Assembly: GCA_965649545.1 (NCBI GenBank)
Contig: CBFGLF010000004.1
Span: 1-37,441, forward strand
Direction of reading: 5' to 3'
Source: CABHOJ01 sp965649545
Lineage (GTDB): Bacteria; Pseudomonadota; Gammaproteobacteria; Burkholderiales; Methylophilaceae
DNA: 37,441 nucleotides
Shown: one piece after another, positions 22,997-32,382 of the stretch
Layout: every line of letters starts with the position of its first letter
Position numbering within the stretch: the stretch's first letter is position 1
Translations under genes and position numbers: made by a program
The notes under the pieces: model-generated
Databases searched by the model: none
Told to the model about the DNA's origin: nothing
The model's input: the letters and a program-made list of their open reading frames with translations, nothing else

Positions 22997-25804
22997 ATGA
23001 AAACGTTGTTGTTAGTCGACGGGTCGTCGTATCTTTATCGCGCTTTCCACGCCATGCCGGATCTGCGCAATAAGCAGAATGAGCCGACCGGCGCGATCCA
23101 GGGCGTGCTCAACATGCTGCGGCGCCTGCATAAAGACTATCCGTCCGATTATAGCGCTTGCGTGTTCGATGCCAAGGGCAAAACCTTCCGCGACGATATC
23201 TACCCCGAATACAAGGCCAACCGCGCCGCCATGCCCGATGACCTGCGCGCGCAGATCGAGCCTTTGCACGAGGCGATCCGGGCCATGGGCTGGCCCTTGT
23301 TGGCCATCGAAGGCGTGGAGGCCGACGACGTCATCGGCTGCCTGGCGAAATGGGCCGAACGTGAAGGCATGAAGGTCATCATTTCCACCGGCGATAAGGA
23401 CATCTCGCAGCTGGTCAACGACCATGTCACCGTGGTCAACACCATGCGCGACGCTTTCCGCAAGACCGACGAGGTGCTGGATGTGGCCGGGGTAGAGAAC
23501 AAGTTCGGCATCCCGCCCAGCCTCATCATCGATTATCTGACCCTCATCGGCGACACCTCGGACAACGTTCCCGGCGTGGAAAAGGTCGGCCCCAAGACCG
23601 CGGTCAAGTGGCTGAAGGAATACGGCAACCTCGACAATATCGTCGCCAACGCCGACAAGATCCCCGGCGTGGTCGGCGACAACCTGCGCAAGGCGCTGGA
23701 TTGGCTGCCCACGGGGCGCGAACTCATTACCATCCGCTGCGATCTCGCCCATATCGATGGGGTCCCCGGCGATTTCAGCCATCTACTGCCGCAGGCACCC
23801 GACAAGGCCAAGCTCGCCGAACTGTTCGAGCGCTTCGATTTCAAGACCTGGCGACGAGAACTGGACAATATGCCAGGCGAGGCGGTGCCGGCAAGAGCGC
23901 CTGCATCACCGCCGACCCAGGCACCCAGCACCGGCAACAGCCAGGCGCCCATGACGCACGACCTGTTCGCCGCGCCCGCCACCCAGACGCGCGATTATGA
24001 GGTGATCCTGACCGAGGCTGCGCTGGATGCCTGGCTAGCCAGATTGCAGCGCGCGGCCCTCATCTGTTTCGACACCGAAACCACCTCGCTCGATCCGATG
24101 ACGGCCAAACTGGTCGGCATGTCGTTCGCGATCGAACCGGGCAAGGCCGCTTACCTGCCGCTCAAGCACGATTACGCCGGGGCTCCGCAGCAGCTCGATT
24201 TCACCGCCACCCTCGCCCGCATCAAACCGCTGCTGGAAGACCCGGCACTGAAGAAGGTCGGACAAAACCTCAAGTACGACAAGCACGTACTCGCCAACCA
24301 CGGCATCGCGCTCAACGGCATCGCCCACGACACCTTGCTGCAATCCTATGTGCTGGAAAGCCATCGCTCGCACGGCATGGATGACCTCGCCATGCGCCAC
24401 CTGGGGGTGCAGACCATCACCTATGAAGAGGTCGCCGGCAAGGGCGCGAAGCAGGTCGGATTCAGTCAGGTCTCTGTGGAAGTCGCCACCGATTACGCCG
24501 CAGAGGATGCCGACATCACGCTGCAACTGCATGAGAACCTGTATCCGCAGATCGCTGCTAATCTCTCTGGTGACGCCAAACTGGAATACATCTATCGGCA
24601 GATCGAGATGCCGGTGATGGAGATCCTGTTCACCATCGAGCGTAACGGCGTCCTCATCGACAGCCAGATGCTGCAGACACAGAGCCACGAGCTCGGCCAG
24701 AAGCTGATGGAACTGGAGCAGCAGGCTTACCAGCTCGCGGGGCAGCCGTTCAACCTCAGTTCGCCCAAACAGTTGCAGGAGATCCTGTTCGGCAAGCTCG
24801 GCATCAAGCCCTTGAAGAAGACGCCTTCCGGTACGCCATCGACCGACGAAGACGTATTGCAGGAGCTGGCGCTGGATTACCCGTTACCCAAGCTGCTGCT
24901 GGAATACCGCGGCCTGGCCAAGCTCAAATCCACCTACACCGACAAGTTGCCGAAAGCCGTCAATCCGACGACCGGCCGCGTGCACACCAACTACGGCCAG
25001 GCGGTCGCCAACACCGGCCGCCTGTCGAGCAACGAACCCAACCTGCAGAACATCCCGGTGCGCACGGCCGAGGGCCGCCGCATCCGTGAAGCCTTCATCG
25101 CACCGGCGGGTAGCGTCATCGTCTCAGCCGATTATTCGCAGATCGAGCTACGCATCATGGCGCATTTCTCCAAAGATGCCGGCCTGTTGCAGGCCTTCGC
25201 CGCCGGTGAGGACATCCACCGCGCCACCGCCGCCGAGATCTTCGGTGTCGAGCGTGACGCCGTCAGCAGCGAGCAGCGCCGCTATGCCAAAGTCATCAAC
25301 TTCGGCCTTATCTACGGCATGAGCGCCTTTGGCCTGGCGCAGAACCTCAATATCGAGCGGAGCGCCGCCGCCAGCTACATCGAGCGCTACTTCGCACGTT
25401 ATCCCGGCGTGAAGGATTACATGCAGAACACGCGCGAGACCGCCAAACAGCAAGGCTATGTCGAAACGCTGTTCGGCAGGCGCTTGTGGGTGCCGGAGAT
25501 CAACAGCCCGAACGGCATGCGTCGGGCCGGTGCCGAACGTGCAGCGATCAACGCGCCCATGCAGGGCACGGCCGCCGATCTCATCAAGCTGGCGATGATC
25601 GCGGTACAGGGTTGGCTGGAAAAAGAACGATTGCAGACCAAACTCATCATGCAGGTACATGACGAACTGGTGCTGGAAGTGCCGGAGAACGAACTGGATC
25701 TGGTAAAAAAGACCTTGCCGCAGCTCATGCAAGGCGTGGCGTCGCTGGATGTGCCCTTGCTCGCGGAAGTGGGGACAGGGCCGAACTGGGAGTCGGCGCA
25801 CTAG
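22997..25804 (+). CDS. polA: DNA polymerase I
   Basis: The 935-residue protein has all three domains: a 5-prime nuclease (about 1-290), a 3-prime to 5-prime exonuclease with intact D359-x-E361 (CFDTETTSLDP), and the polymerase with motif A (SADYSQIELR, D712), the O-helix (RRYAKVINFGLIYG) and motif C (VHDELVLE, D889). It fills gaps in repair and removes RNA primers. The open frame runs upstream to 22928, but MKTLLLVDGSSYLYRAFH at 22997 is the family start. Its promoter must lie within the divergent LOG gene. Confidence 0.98.
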   Translation: MKTLLLVDGSSYLYRAFHAMPDLRNKQNEPTGAIQGVLNMLRRLHKDYPSDYSACVFDAKGKTFRDDIYPEYKANRAAMPDDLRAQIEPLHEAIRAMGWPLLAIEGVEADDVIGCLAKWAEREGMKVIISTGDKDISQLVNDHVTVVNTMRDAFRKTDEVLDVAGVENKFGIPPSLIIDYLTLIGDTSDNVPGVEKVGPKTAVKWLKEYGNLDNIVANADKIPGVVGDNLRKALDWLPTGRELITIRCDLAHIDGVPGDFSHLLPQAPDKAKLAELFERFDFKTWRRELDNMPGEAVPARAPASPPTQAPSTGNSQAPMTHDLFAAPATQTRDYEVILTEAALDAWLARLQRAALICFDTETTSLDPMTAKLVGMSFAIEPGKAAYLPLKHDYAGAPQQLDFTATLARIKPLLEDPALKKVGQNLKYDKHVLANHGIALNGIAHDTLLQSYVLESHRSHGMDDLAMRHLGVQTITYEEVAGKGAKQVGFSQVSVEVATDYAAEDADITLQLHENLYPQIAANLSGDAKLEYIYRQIEMPVMEILFTIERNGVLIDSQMLQTQSHELGQKLMELEQQAYQLAGQPFNLSSPKQLQEILFGKLGIKPLKKTPSGTPSTDEDVLQELALDYPLPKLLLEYRGLAKLKSTYTDKLPKAVNPTTGRVHTNYGQAVANTGRLSSNEPNLQNIPVRTAEGRRIREAFIAPAGSVIVSADYSQIELRIMAHFSKDAGLLQAFAAGEDIHRATAAEIFGVERDAVSSEQRRYAKVINFGLIYGMSAFGLAQNLNIERSAAASYIERYFARYPGVKDYMQNTRETAKQQGYVETLFGRRLWVPEINSPNGMRRAGAERAAINAPMQGTAADLIKLAMIAVQGWLEKERLQTKLIMQVHDELVLEVPENELDLVKKTLPQLMQGVASLDVPLLAEVGTGPNWESAH

Positions 25805-25833
25805 TAAGAAGATAAGGCCGAGCGATCAGTCGA

Positions 25834-26055
25834 TCAGGGAGATGGGAGCTTGGTTGCTTCGGCCTCTGCCGCAAGCTGCTTGAGGAAAGCATCGAGATCC
25901 CATTCGCAGCCGCCGCAACCGGTGAGCGCGCCGGTCTTTCTGGAGATGGCCTCGGTATCCAGGCCCTGCAGGAACATGAGGCGGATCTGGCCGCAGGTGG
26001 TGCCGCTACAGAGGCACATGACCTCTTCATCGGGAAATTGCTTATCGTCGCTCAT
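25834..26055 (-). CDS. BFD-like [2Fe-2S]-binding protein
   Basis: The 73-residue protein has the four-cysteine pattern of bacterioferritin-associated ferredoxin-like domains: C14-x-C16 and, after 30 residues, C47-x-x-C50 (CLCSGTTCG and TGCGGCE), plus an extra C21. Such proteins carry a [2Fe-2S] cluster; Bfd proper donates electrons to bacterioferritin to release iron. Here it is far from the bfr gene at 5988 and stands alone, so the partner is unknown. It converges on polA, 29 bases apart. No Shine-Dalgarno sequence is visible. A GC-rich palindrome lies upstream in its promoter region. Confidence 0.87.
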   Translation of the reverse strand: MSDDKQFPDEEVMCLCSGTTCGQIRLMFLQGLDTEAISRKTGALTGCGGCEWDLDAFLKQLAAEAEATKLPSP

Positions 26056-26109
26056 CGTGGTGATAGTGGTATGGGTGATGTCATCGCTTCTGCTCAGAGC
26101 TTATTGTAA

Positions 26110-26125
26110 GGGGGAAGTTTCCCCC
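26110..26125. promoter_or_regulatory. GGGGGAA/TTCCCCC palindrome in the BFD promoter region
   Basis: Seven bases (26110-26116) mirror seven (26119-26125) with two between. On the minus strand a TACAAT -10-like hexamer follows directly, which places the palindrome in the promoter spacer of the BFD-like gene at 26055. The loop is too short for a stable RNA hairpin, so an operator is more likely. No regulator is recognised. Confidence 0.35.
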
Positions 26126-26259
26126 GCCGCTCATGCCACGGAAGGATCGCATGAAAAATCGCGTCGGCATGCCAGACGATCCGACATAAGCGAATACTGC
26201 AACATAATGACGCCCCGGCTGGTCGAAGCCGGGTCTAGTACGAACGGGGAAGCTATCAA

Positions 26260-27027
26260 GTGACGACACATCGCGAGACGCCGGAGATCGGCGTCATCAT
26301 CATCGGCGACGAGATCCTCTCGGGCAAGCGGCAGGACGCCCACCTGACGCAAGCCATCGCGACGCTCAAGGCGCGCGGATTGTCGCTCGCCTGGGCCAAC
26401 TATCTGGGTGACGATCCCGCACAGATCACCGCCACCTTGCGGCGCACGATGGCGACGGACGCCATCGTGTTCTGTTTTGGTGGTATCGGCGCCACGCCGG
26501 ACGACCATACCCGGCAAGCCGCGGCGGCGGCGGCGAATCTGCCGATCGAACGCCATGCCGGTGCCGTGGCCGAGATCGAAGCGCAATTCGGCGAGAACGC
26601 CTATCCCAAACGCGTGCTGATGGCGGACTTCCCCCAAGGCGCCGACCTCATCCCCAACCCCGTGAACCGTGTCGCCGGATTCTCCCTGCACCGCCACTAT
26701 TTCATGCCCGGCTTCCCGCAGATGGCCTGGCCCATGATGGCATGGGTGCTGGACACCCACTACGCGGAGCATTTCCATCAGCAACCGCAGGTCGAATCCT
26801 CCATCCTGGTCATGGATGCCGGCGAGAGCCAGCTCATCGATCTCATGAACCGGATCGTGGCCGCTTATCCGGATTGCAAACTCTTCAGCCTGCCCAAACT
26901 CGATACCCGCCGCACCATCGAACTCGGCCTCAAAGGCCCAGTAGCAGCGGTCGAAGCAGGCATGTGCGAGATCTGCCAAGCCGTCACGACTGCCGGTTTC
27001 GCCTGGTGCGAACTGCCGCCCACATGA
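26260..27027 (+). CDS. MoCF/CinA-like molybdopterin-binding domain protein
   Basis: The 255-residue protein has the MoCF-fold signatures GDEILSGKRQDAHL (about 16-29) and FGGIGATPDDHTRQ (about 72-85). It lacks the C-terminal nicotinamide-nucleotide amidase part of full CinA. Proteins of this stand-alone type are often annotated as competence/damage-inducible CinA-like, but the true reaction is unclear. The start is GTG (26260-26262) with GGGGA nine to ten bases upstream; no in-frame ATG fits. Its stop overlaps the ATG of the YkgJ-family gene as ATGA, so the two are translated together. Confidence 0.87.
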   Translation: MTTHRETPEIGVIIIGDEILSGKRQDAHLTQAIATLKARGLSLAWANYLGDDPAQITATLRRTMATDAIVFCFGGIGATPDDHTRQAAAAAANLPIERHAGAVAEIEAQFGENAYPKRVLMADFPQGADLIPNPVNRVAGFSLHRHYFMPGFPQMAWPMMAWVLDTHYAEHFHQQPQVESSILVMDAGESQLIDLMNRIVAAYPDCKLFSLPKLDTRRTIELGLKGPVAAVEAGMCEICQAVTTAGFAWCELPPT

Positions 27028-27284
27028 TGGAATGCCGCAGCCAGTGCGGCGCCTGTTGTATCGCGCCCTCCATCAATAGCCCCATCCCCGGCATGCCCGA
27101 CGGCAAGCCGGCCGGCGTACGCTGTGTACAGCTAATGGATGACATGCGCTGCGCCATCTTCGGCCAGCCGGAGCGGCCGGCGTTCTGCGGCGGCATCCAG
27201 CCAAGCCTGGAGATGTGCGGCGATGACCGCAATCATGCCCTGCAATGGCTAACCAGGCTTGAGATCGAGACGGCGCCCAGCTGA
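27024..27284 (+). CDS. YkgJ family cysteine-cluster protein
   Basis: The 86-residue protein starts MMECRSQCGACCIAPSI and holds the CxxxCxxCC cluster (C4, C8, C11, C12) plus further cysteines at RCVQL, RCAIF, AFCGG and EMCGD. The pattern matches the YkgJ family, thought to bind zinc or an iron-sulfur centre; function is unknown. The start lies within the stop of the upstream MoCF gene (ATGA). A second ATG three bases later is equally possible. A longer frame running back into the upstream gene is rejected as a shadow. Confidence 0.85.
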   Translation: MMECRSQCGACCIAPSINSPIPGMPDGKPAGVRCVQLMDDMRCAIFGQPERPAFCGGIQPSLEMCGDDRNHALQWLTRLEIETAPS

Positions 27285-27307
27285 CCCAAGATTGTTGATT
27301 CTGAGGT

Positions 27308-27335
27308 TTGCGGCGGTGCGCTTTGCATATAAAAT
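27308..27335 (+). promoter_or_regulatory. putative promoter of the dusB-fis-pur operon
   Basis: TTGCGG (27308-27313) and TAAAAT (27330-27335) are separated by 16 bases and end 44 bases before dusB. The -10 is good and the -35 is weak. A small CCCC/GGGG hairpin lies in the leader just before dusB. Confidence 0.45.
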
Positions 27336-27379
27336 AAGCAACTTTCCGCTATCGCACCCCTCGGGGTAGCAGAGACTTC

Positions 27380-28411
27380 ATGCAAATTGGTCCTTACAAA
27401 CTGAAGAACAATCTGGTCGTCGCTCCCATGGCAGGGGTGACCGATCGACCATTCCGCATGCTCTGCAAGAAGATGGGCGCGGGCCTTGCGGTCTCCGAGA
27501 TGGTGACGTCCAATTCCTTGCTCTACGGCAGCGCCAAGACCTTGCGTCGCGCCAACCACGAAGGTGAGGTCGAACCCATCTCCGTACAGATCGCCGGGGC
27601 CGACCCGAAGATGATGGCGGAAGCCGCCAGATACAACGTCGATAACGGCGCACAGATCATCGATATCAACATGGGTTGCCCGGCGAAGAAGATCTGCAAC
27701 GTGATGGCTGGCTCTGCGCTGTTGAAGGACGAGCCGCTGGTCTCGCAAATCCTTAAGGCGGTCGTCGCCGCTGTCGATGTGCCGGTTACGCTAAAGATTC
27801 GCACCGGCTGGGACAAGCAGAACCGCAACGCCGTCAACGTGGCCCGCATGGCCGAAGACATCGGCGTGCAAGCCCTTGCCATGCATGGCCGCACCCGCGC
27901 CTGTGCCTACATGGGCGAGGCGGAATACGACACCATCGCCGCCGTCAAACAGGCGATCAAGATCCCGCTCATCGCCAACGGCGACATCACCACGCCGGAA
28001 AAAGCCAAGTACGTACTGGAATACACCCAGGCCGATGCCGTCATGATCGGCCGGGCCGCCCAGGGCCGCCCCTGGATATTCCGCGAGATCGAGCATTACC
28101 TCAATACCGGCACCCATATGCTGCCGCCCACCGTCACCGAGATCCACGAAGTCATGCTGGCGCACTTGCATGACCTCTACGATTTCTACGGCGACCTGAC
28201 CGGCATGCGCGTCGCGCGCAAGCATATCTCCTGGTACACCAAGGGCCTCGTGGGCTCAGCCAATTTCCGCCACCACATGAACCAATTGCAATCGATAGAA
28301 GAACAATTAGATGCAATCAATGCGTTCTTTGGTGCCTTACAACAACAAGGGGATCGTTTGCAGTATGAGACAGCCGAGGAAGACCCCGCAGCCCAGGCAC
28401 TGGCGGCGTAA
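27380..28411 (+). CDS. dusB: tRNA-dihydrouridine synthase B
   Basis: The 343-residue flavoenzyme reduces uridine to dihydrouridine at a fixed site in tRNA, using FMN and NADPH. The N-terminal VAPMAGVTDRPFR is the Dus signature, and the catalytic Cys is C100 in INMGCPAKK. Length is near that of E. coli DusB. The stop shares one base with the fis start (TAATG). The dusB-fis order is ancient and common to gamma- and betaproteobacteria. Confidence 0.97.
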   Translation: MQIGPYKLKNNLVVAPMAGVTDRPFRMLCKKMGAGLAVSEMVTSNSLLYGSAKTLRRANHEGEVEPISVQIAGADPKMMAEAARYNVDNGAQIIDINMGCPAKKICNVMAGSALLKDEPLVSQILKAVVAAVDVPVTLKIRTGWDKQNRNAVNVARMAEDIGVQALAMHGRTRACAYMGEAEYDTIAAVKQAIKIPLIANGDITTPEKAKYVLEYTQADAVMIGRAAQGRPWIFREIEHYLNTGTHMLPPTVTEIHEVMLAHLHDLYDFYGDLTGMRVARKHISWYTKGLVGSANFRHHMNQLQSIEEQLDAINAFFGALQQQGDRLQYETAEEDPAAQALAA

Positions 28412-28644
28412 TGAGCAATAAGGATCTGGACGCCTGCGTCCGTGCTGCCTTGGAGGAATACTTCAAGGACCTGGATGGGCAACGTCCGCACGCCGTCTAC
28501 GACATGGTGCTCAATTGCGTGGAAAGACCCCTGCTGGAATTCGTGCTGCATCGCGCCGGCGGCAACCAGAGCAAGGCGGCCGAGATCCTCGGCCTGAACC
28601 GCAACACCTTGCGCAAGAAGTTACAGCAGCACGACCTCCAATAA
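28411..28644 (+). CDS. fis: Fis family DNA-binding protein
   Basis: The 77-residue nucleoid protein has the C-terminal helix-turn-helix of Fis (NQSKAAEILGLNRNTLRKKLQQH). It is about 20 residues shorter than E. coli Fis at the N-terminus, as in most betaproteobacteria, so the N-terminal beta-hairpin arm used for Hin activation is reduced. It bends DNA and affects growth-phase transcription. Its ATG overlaps the dusB stop by one base, so expression follows dusB. purH starts 27 bases on. Confidence 0.95.
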   Translation: MSNKDLDACVRAALEEYFKDLDGQRPHAVYDMVLNCVERPLLEFVLHRAGGNQSKAAEILGLNRNTLRKKLQQHDLQ

Positions 28645-28671
28645 TTTCAATCTTTCTCCAGAGTTTTCAAT

Positions 28672-30273
<1,602 letters not shown>

Positions 30274-30290
30274 AAACATGCGCCAGTCTC

Positions 30291-30411
30291 GGAATTCATT
30301 CTTTGAGATGCAGCACAAGGAGCCGCGCAGCGAATGACGCAGGCATATCATTTAGATAGACAAGGAATGAGCGAGCACGCGACGCAGCGATGCGCTCAAA
30401 AAATGGATTCC
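30291..30411. repeat. palindromic repeat element in the purH-purD gap
   Basis: GGAATTCATTCTTTGAG (30291-30307) is matched at 15 of 17 positions by the reverse complement of 30395-30411. Between them are further interrupted complementary stretches and a decayed central hairpin (GGCATATC-ATTTA-GATA). The element ends two bases before the purD ATG, so it forms the whole purD leader and replaces any normal ribosome binding site. Confidence 0.65.
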
Positions 30412-30413
30412 AT

Positions 30414-31682
30414 ATGAAAGTATTAGTCATTGGTGGTGGTGGCCGAGAACACGCATTAGCCTGGAAGCTGGCCCAGAACAAGAATGTCAGCCGTATCTAC
30501 GTCGCTCCCGGCAACGCCGGCACGGCGCTCGATCCGGACATGGTCAACGTACCCGTCACCACAGTGCCGGAACTCGTGGCTTTCGCCGAGAACGAGCAGA
30601 TCGGGCTGACCATCGTCGGCCCCGAAGCCACGCTTTCACAAGGCGTGGTCGACGCCTTCCGCGCCGCAGGCCTGAAGATCTTCGGCCCGACCAAGGCCGC
30701 CGCACAGCTCGAATCCTCCAAGGATTTCGCCAAGGCCTTCATGATGCGTCACGGCATCCCCACCGCTGCTTACGCGACCTTCACCGACGCCCAGGCGGCG
30801 CATGACTATGTGAACCAGCAAGGCGCACCTATCGTCATCAAGGCTGACGGCCTCGCCGCCGGCAAAGGTGTCGTGGTTGCCACGAGCCTGGACGAAGCCC
30901 ATGCCGCTATCGACGCCATGCTCTCCGACAACAAGCTCGGCAGTGCCGGTGCCCGTGTGGTCATTGAGGAATTCCTGCAAGGCGAAGAGGCGAGTTTCAT
31001 CGTCATGGTCGACGGCAAGAACATCTTGCCATTGGCCACCAGCCAGGATCACAAACGCTTGCTGGATGGCGACCAGGGCCCAAATACCGGCGGCATGGGG
31101 GCCTATTCCCCGGCACCGGTGGTGACCCCGGAGATCCATGGACGTGTCATGCGCGAGATCATCAAACCTACCGTCGCCGGCATGGCCAAGGACGGCATCC
31201 CCTACACCGGCTTCCTGTATGCAGGCCTCATGATCTCGCCGGACGGCACGGTCAAGACCTTGGAGTTCAACTGCCGCATGGGCGACCCGGAGACCCAGCC
31301 CATCATGCTGCGCCTCAAATCCGACCTCGTGACCCTGGCGGAGCACGCCATCGATGGTACGTTGGACCAGGTGGAAGCCGACTGGGATCGCCGTACCGCG
31401 CTGGGCGTGGTGATCGCTGCCGGCAATTATCCTGAGAACCCGCGCACCGGTGACGTGATCACGGGCTTGCCCAAGGATCTGCAGGATGCACAGGTGTTCC
31501 ATGCAGGAACCCGCATGCAAGACGACCAGGTCGTCACCAGTGGTGGCCGTGTGCTCTGCGTGACGGCATTGGGTGAAACGGTGAAGTATGCGCAAGCCCG
31601 TGCCTACGAGATTGCCGAAGGCATCAAGTTCGAGGGGGCGCAGTATCGCAAGGATATCGGCTTCCGCGCCGTGAAAGGCTAG
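30414..31682 (+). CDS. purD: phosphoribosylamine-glycine ligase
   Basis: The 422-residue ATP-grasp enzyme joins glycine to phosphoribosylamine in purine synthesis. The N-terminal MKVLVIGGGGREHALAWKLAQ is the family start, which fixes ATG 30414 over an in-frame ATG at 30390 that lies inside the repeat. ATP-grasp landmarks include PIVIKADGLAAGKGVVVA and DHKRLLDGDQGPNTGGMGAYSP. No clear Shine-Dalgarno sequence is present. It is normally coupled to purH; here a repeat element intervenes. Confidence 0.98.
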   Translation: MKVLVIGGGGREHALAWKLAQNKNVSRIYVAPGNAGTALDPDMVNVPVTTVPELVAFAENEQIGLTIVGPEATLSQGVVDAFRAAGLKIFGPTKAAAQLESSKDFAKAFMMRHGIPTAAYATFTDAQAAHDYVNQQGAPIVIKADGLAAGKGVVVATSLDEAHAAIDAMLSDNKLGSAGARVVIEEFLQGEEASFIVMVDGKNILPLATSQDHKRLLDGDQGPNTGGMGAYSPAPVVTPEIHGRVMREIIKPTVAGMAKDGIPYTGFLYAGLMISPDGTVKTLEFNCRMGDPETQPIMLRLKSDLVTLAEHAIDGTLDQVEADWDRRTALGVVIAAGNYPENPRTGDVITGLPKDLQDAQVFHAGTRMQDDQVVTSGGRVLCVTALGETVKYAQARAYEIAEGIKFEGAQYRKDIGFRAVKG

Positions 31683-31689
31683 TCTCCAT

Positions 31690-31810
31690 GGCTACGCGGG
31701 CGAATTGCGGCGTTGCGCGGTGCTCGGATACTCGTCGTAGTCGTTGTACTGCCTGGCTATCTGCACGCCGGGCATCTTGCGCTTCATCCCACTCGCCCAT
31801 CGATATGACT
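31690..31810. repeat. decayed half-copy of the post-groEL repeat family
   Basis: TTGCGCGGTGCTCGGA (31713-31728) is identical to 17374-17389 in the element after groEL, and surrounding bases follow the same pattern less closely. The right half no longer pairs with the left. The same stretch can be read on the minus strand as a 44-codon frame (31692-31826) that starts across the tsaC start codon, which is probably chance. Confidence 0.5.
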
Positions 31811-31824
31811 CAGGTGTAACTGGC

Positions 31825-32370
31825 ATGATAGGACGAGGCTTACAGCACTATCTTCGCTCTGGCGGCGTCATCGCCTATCCCACCGAATCGGTGTTCGGCC
31901 TTGGCTGCGATCCGGCCAACCGCCGGGCTGTGCAGCGCGTGCTCAAGATCAAGGGGCGGCCGCAACGCAAAGGGCTCATCCTGATCGCCACCGATCTACG
32001 GCAACTCGCACCCTACATCGCACCCCTGACCCCAGAGCAACAACAGCGGCTGGCGCAGAGCAGCCAGAAAAAACCCTACACCTGGGTCGTCCCGAGAGCC
32101 GCCGACTGCCCGCGCTGGCTAACAGGACAGCACCGGTCCGTCGCGGTACGCCTGACGGCCCACCCTTTGAGCCGTAAGCTCTGCCGCGAGAGCGGTACTG
32201 CGCTGGTGTCCACCAGCGCCAACCGCAGCGGTGGTCGCCCAGCGAAGACCACGCGAGACTGCCTGCGTCGTTTCGCTACCCAGGCCAAAGTGATCCGGGG
32301 ACGTACCGGTGGGGCCAAGCGCCCATCGACCATCGCCGATCTGCTGACTGGTAGAATCCTCAGGAAATAA
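31825..32370 (+). CDS. tsaC: L-threonylcarbamoyladenylate synthase
   Basis: The 181-residue YrdC/Sua5-domain protein makes threonylcarbamoyl-AMP for the t6A modification of tRNA. The fold is recognisable from VIAYPTESVFGLGCDP, KIKGRPQRKGLILIA, and the end ALVSTSANRSGGRPAKT. It is the short TsaC type without the Sua5 C-terminal domain. The start at ATG 31825 matches E. coli TsaC length; the frame is open upstream into a repeat. hemF follows after 12 bases. Confidence 0.94.
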   Translation: MIGRGLQHYLRSGGVIAYPTESVFGLGCDPANRRAVQRVLKIKGRPQRKGLILIATDLRQLAPYIAPLTPEQQQRLAQSSQKKPYTWVVPRAADCPRWLTGQHRSVAVRLTAHPLSRKLCRESGTALVSTSANRSGGRPAKTTRDCLRRFATQAKVIRGRTGGAKRPSTIADLLTGRILRK

Positions 32371-32382
32371 CCCGGAAATCCG

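Noticed and set aside
26742..27284. A 180-codon version of the YkgJ gene
   Set aside because: The first 94 codons overlap the MoCF gene in another frame; the Cys cluster begins right after the ATGs at 27024 and 27027.
30390..30413. Upstream ATG for purD at 30390
   Set aside because: It lies inside the repeat element; the conserved PurD N-terminus begins at 30414.
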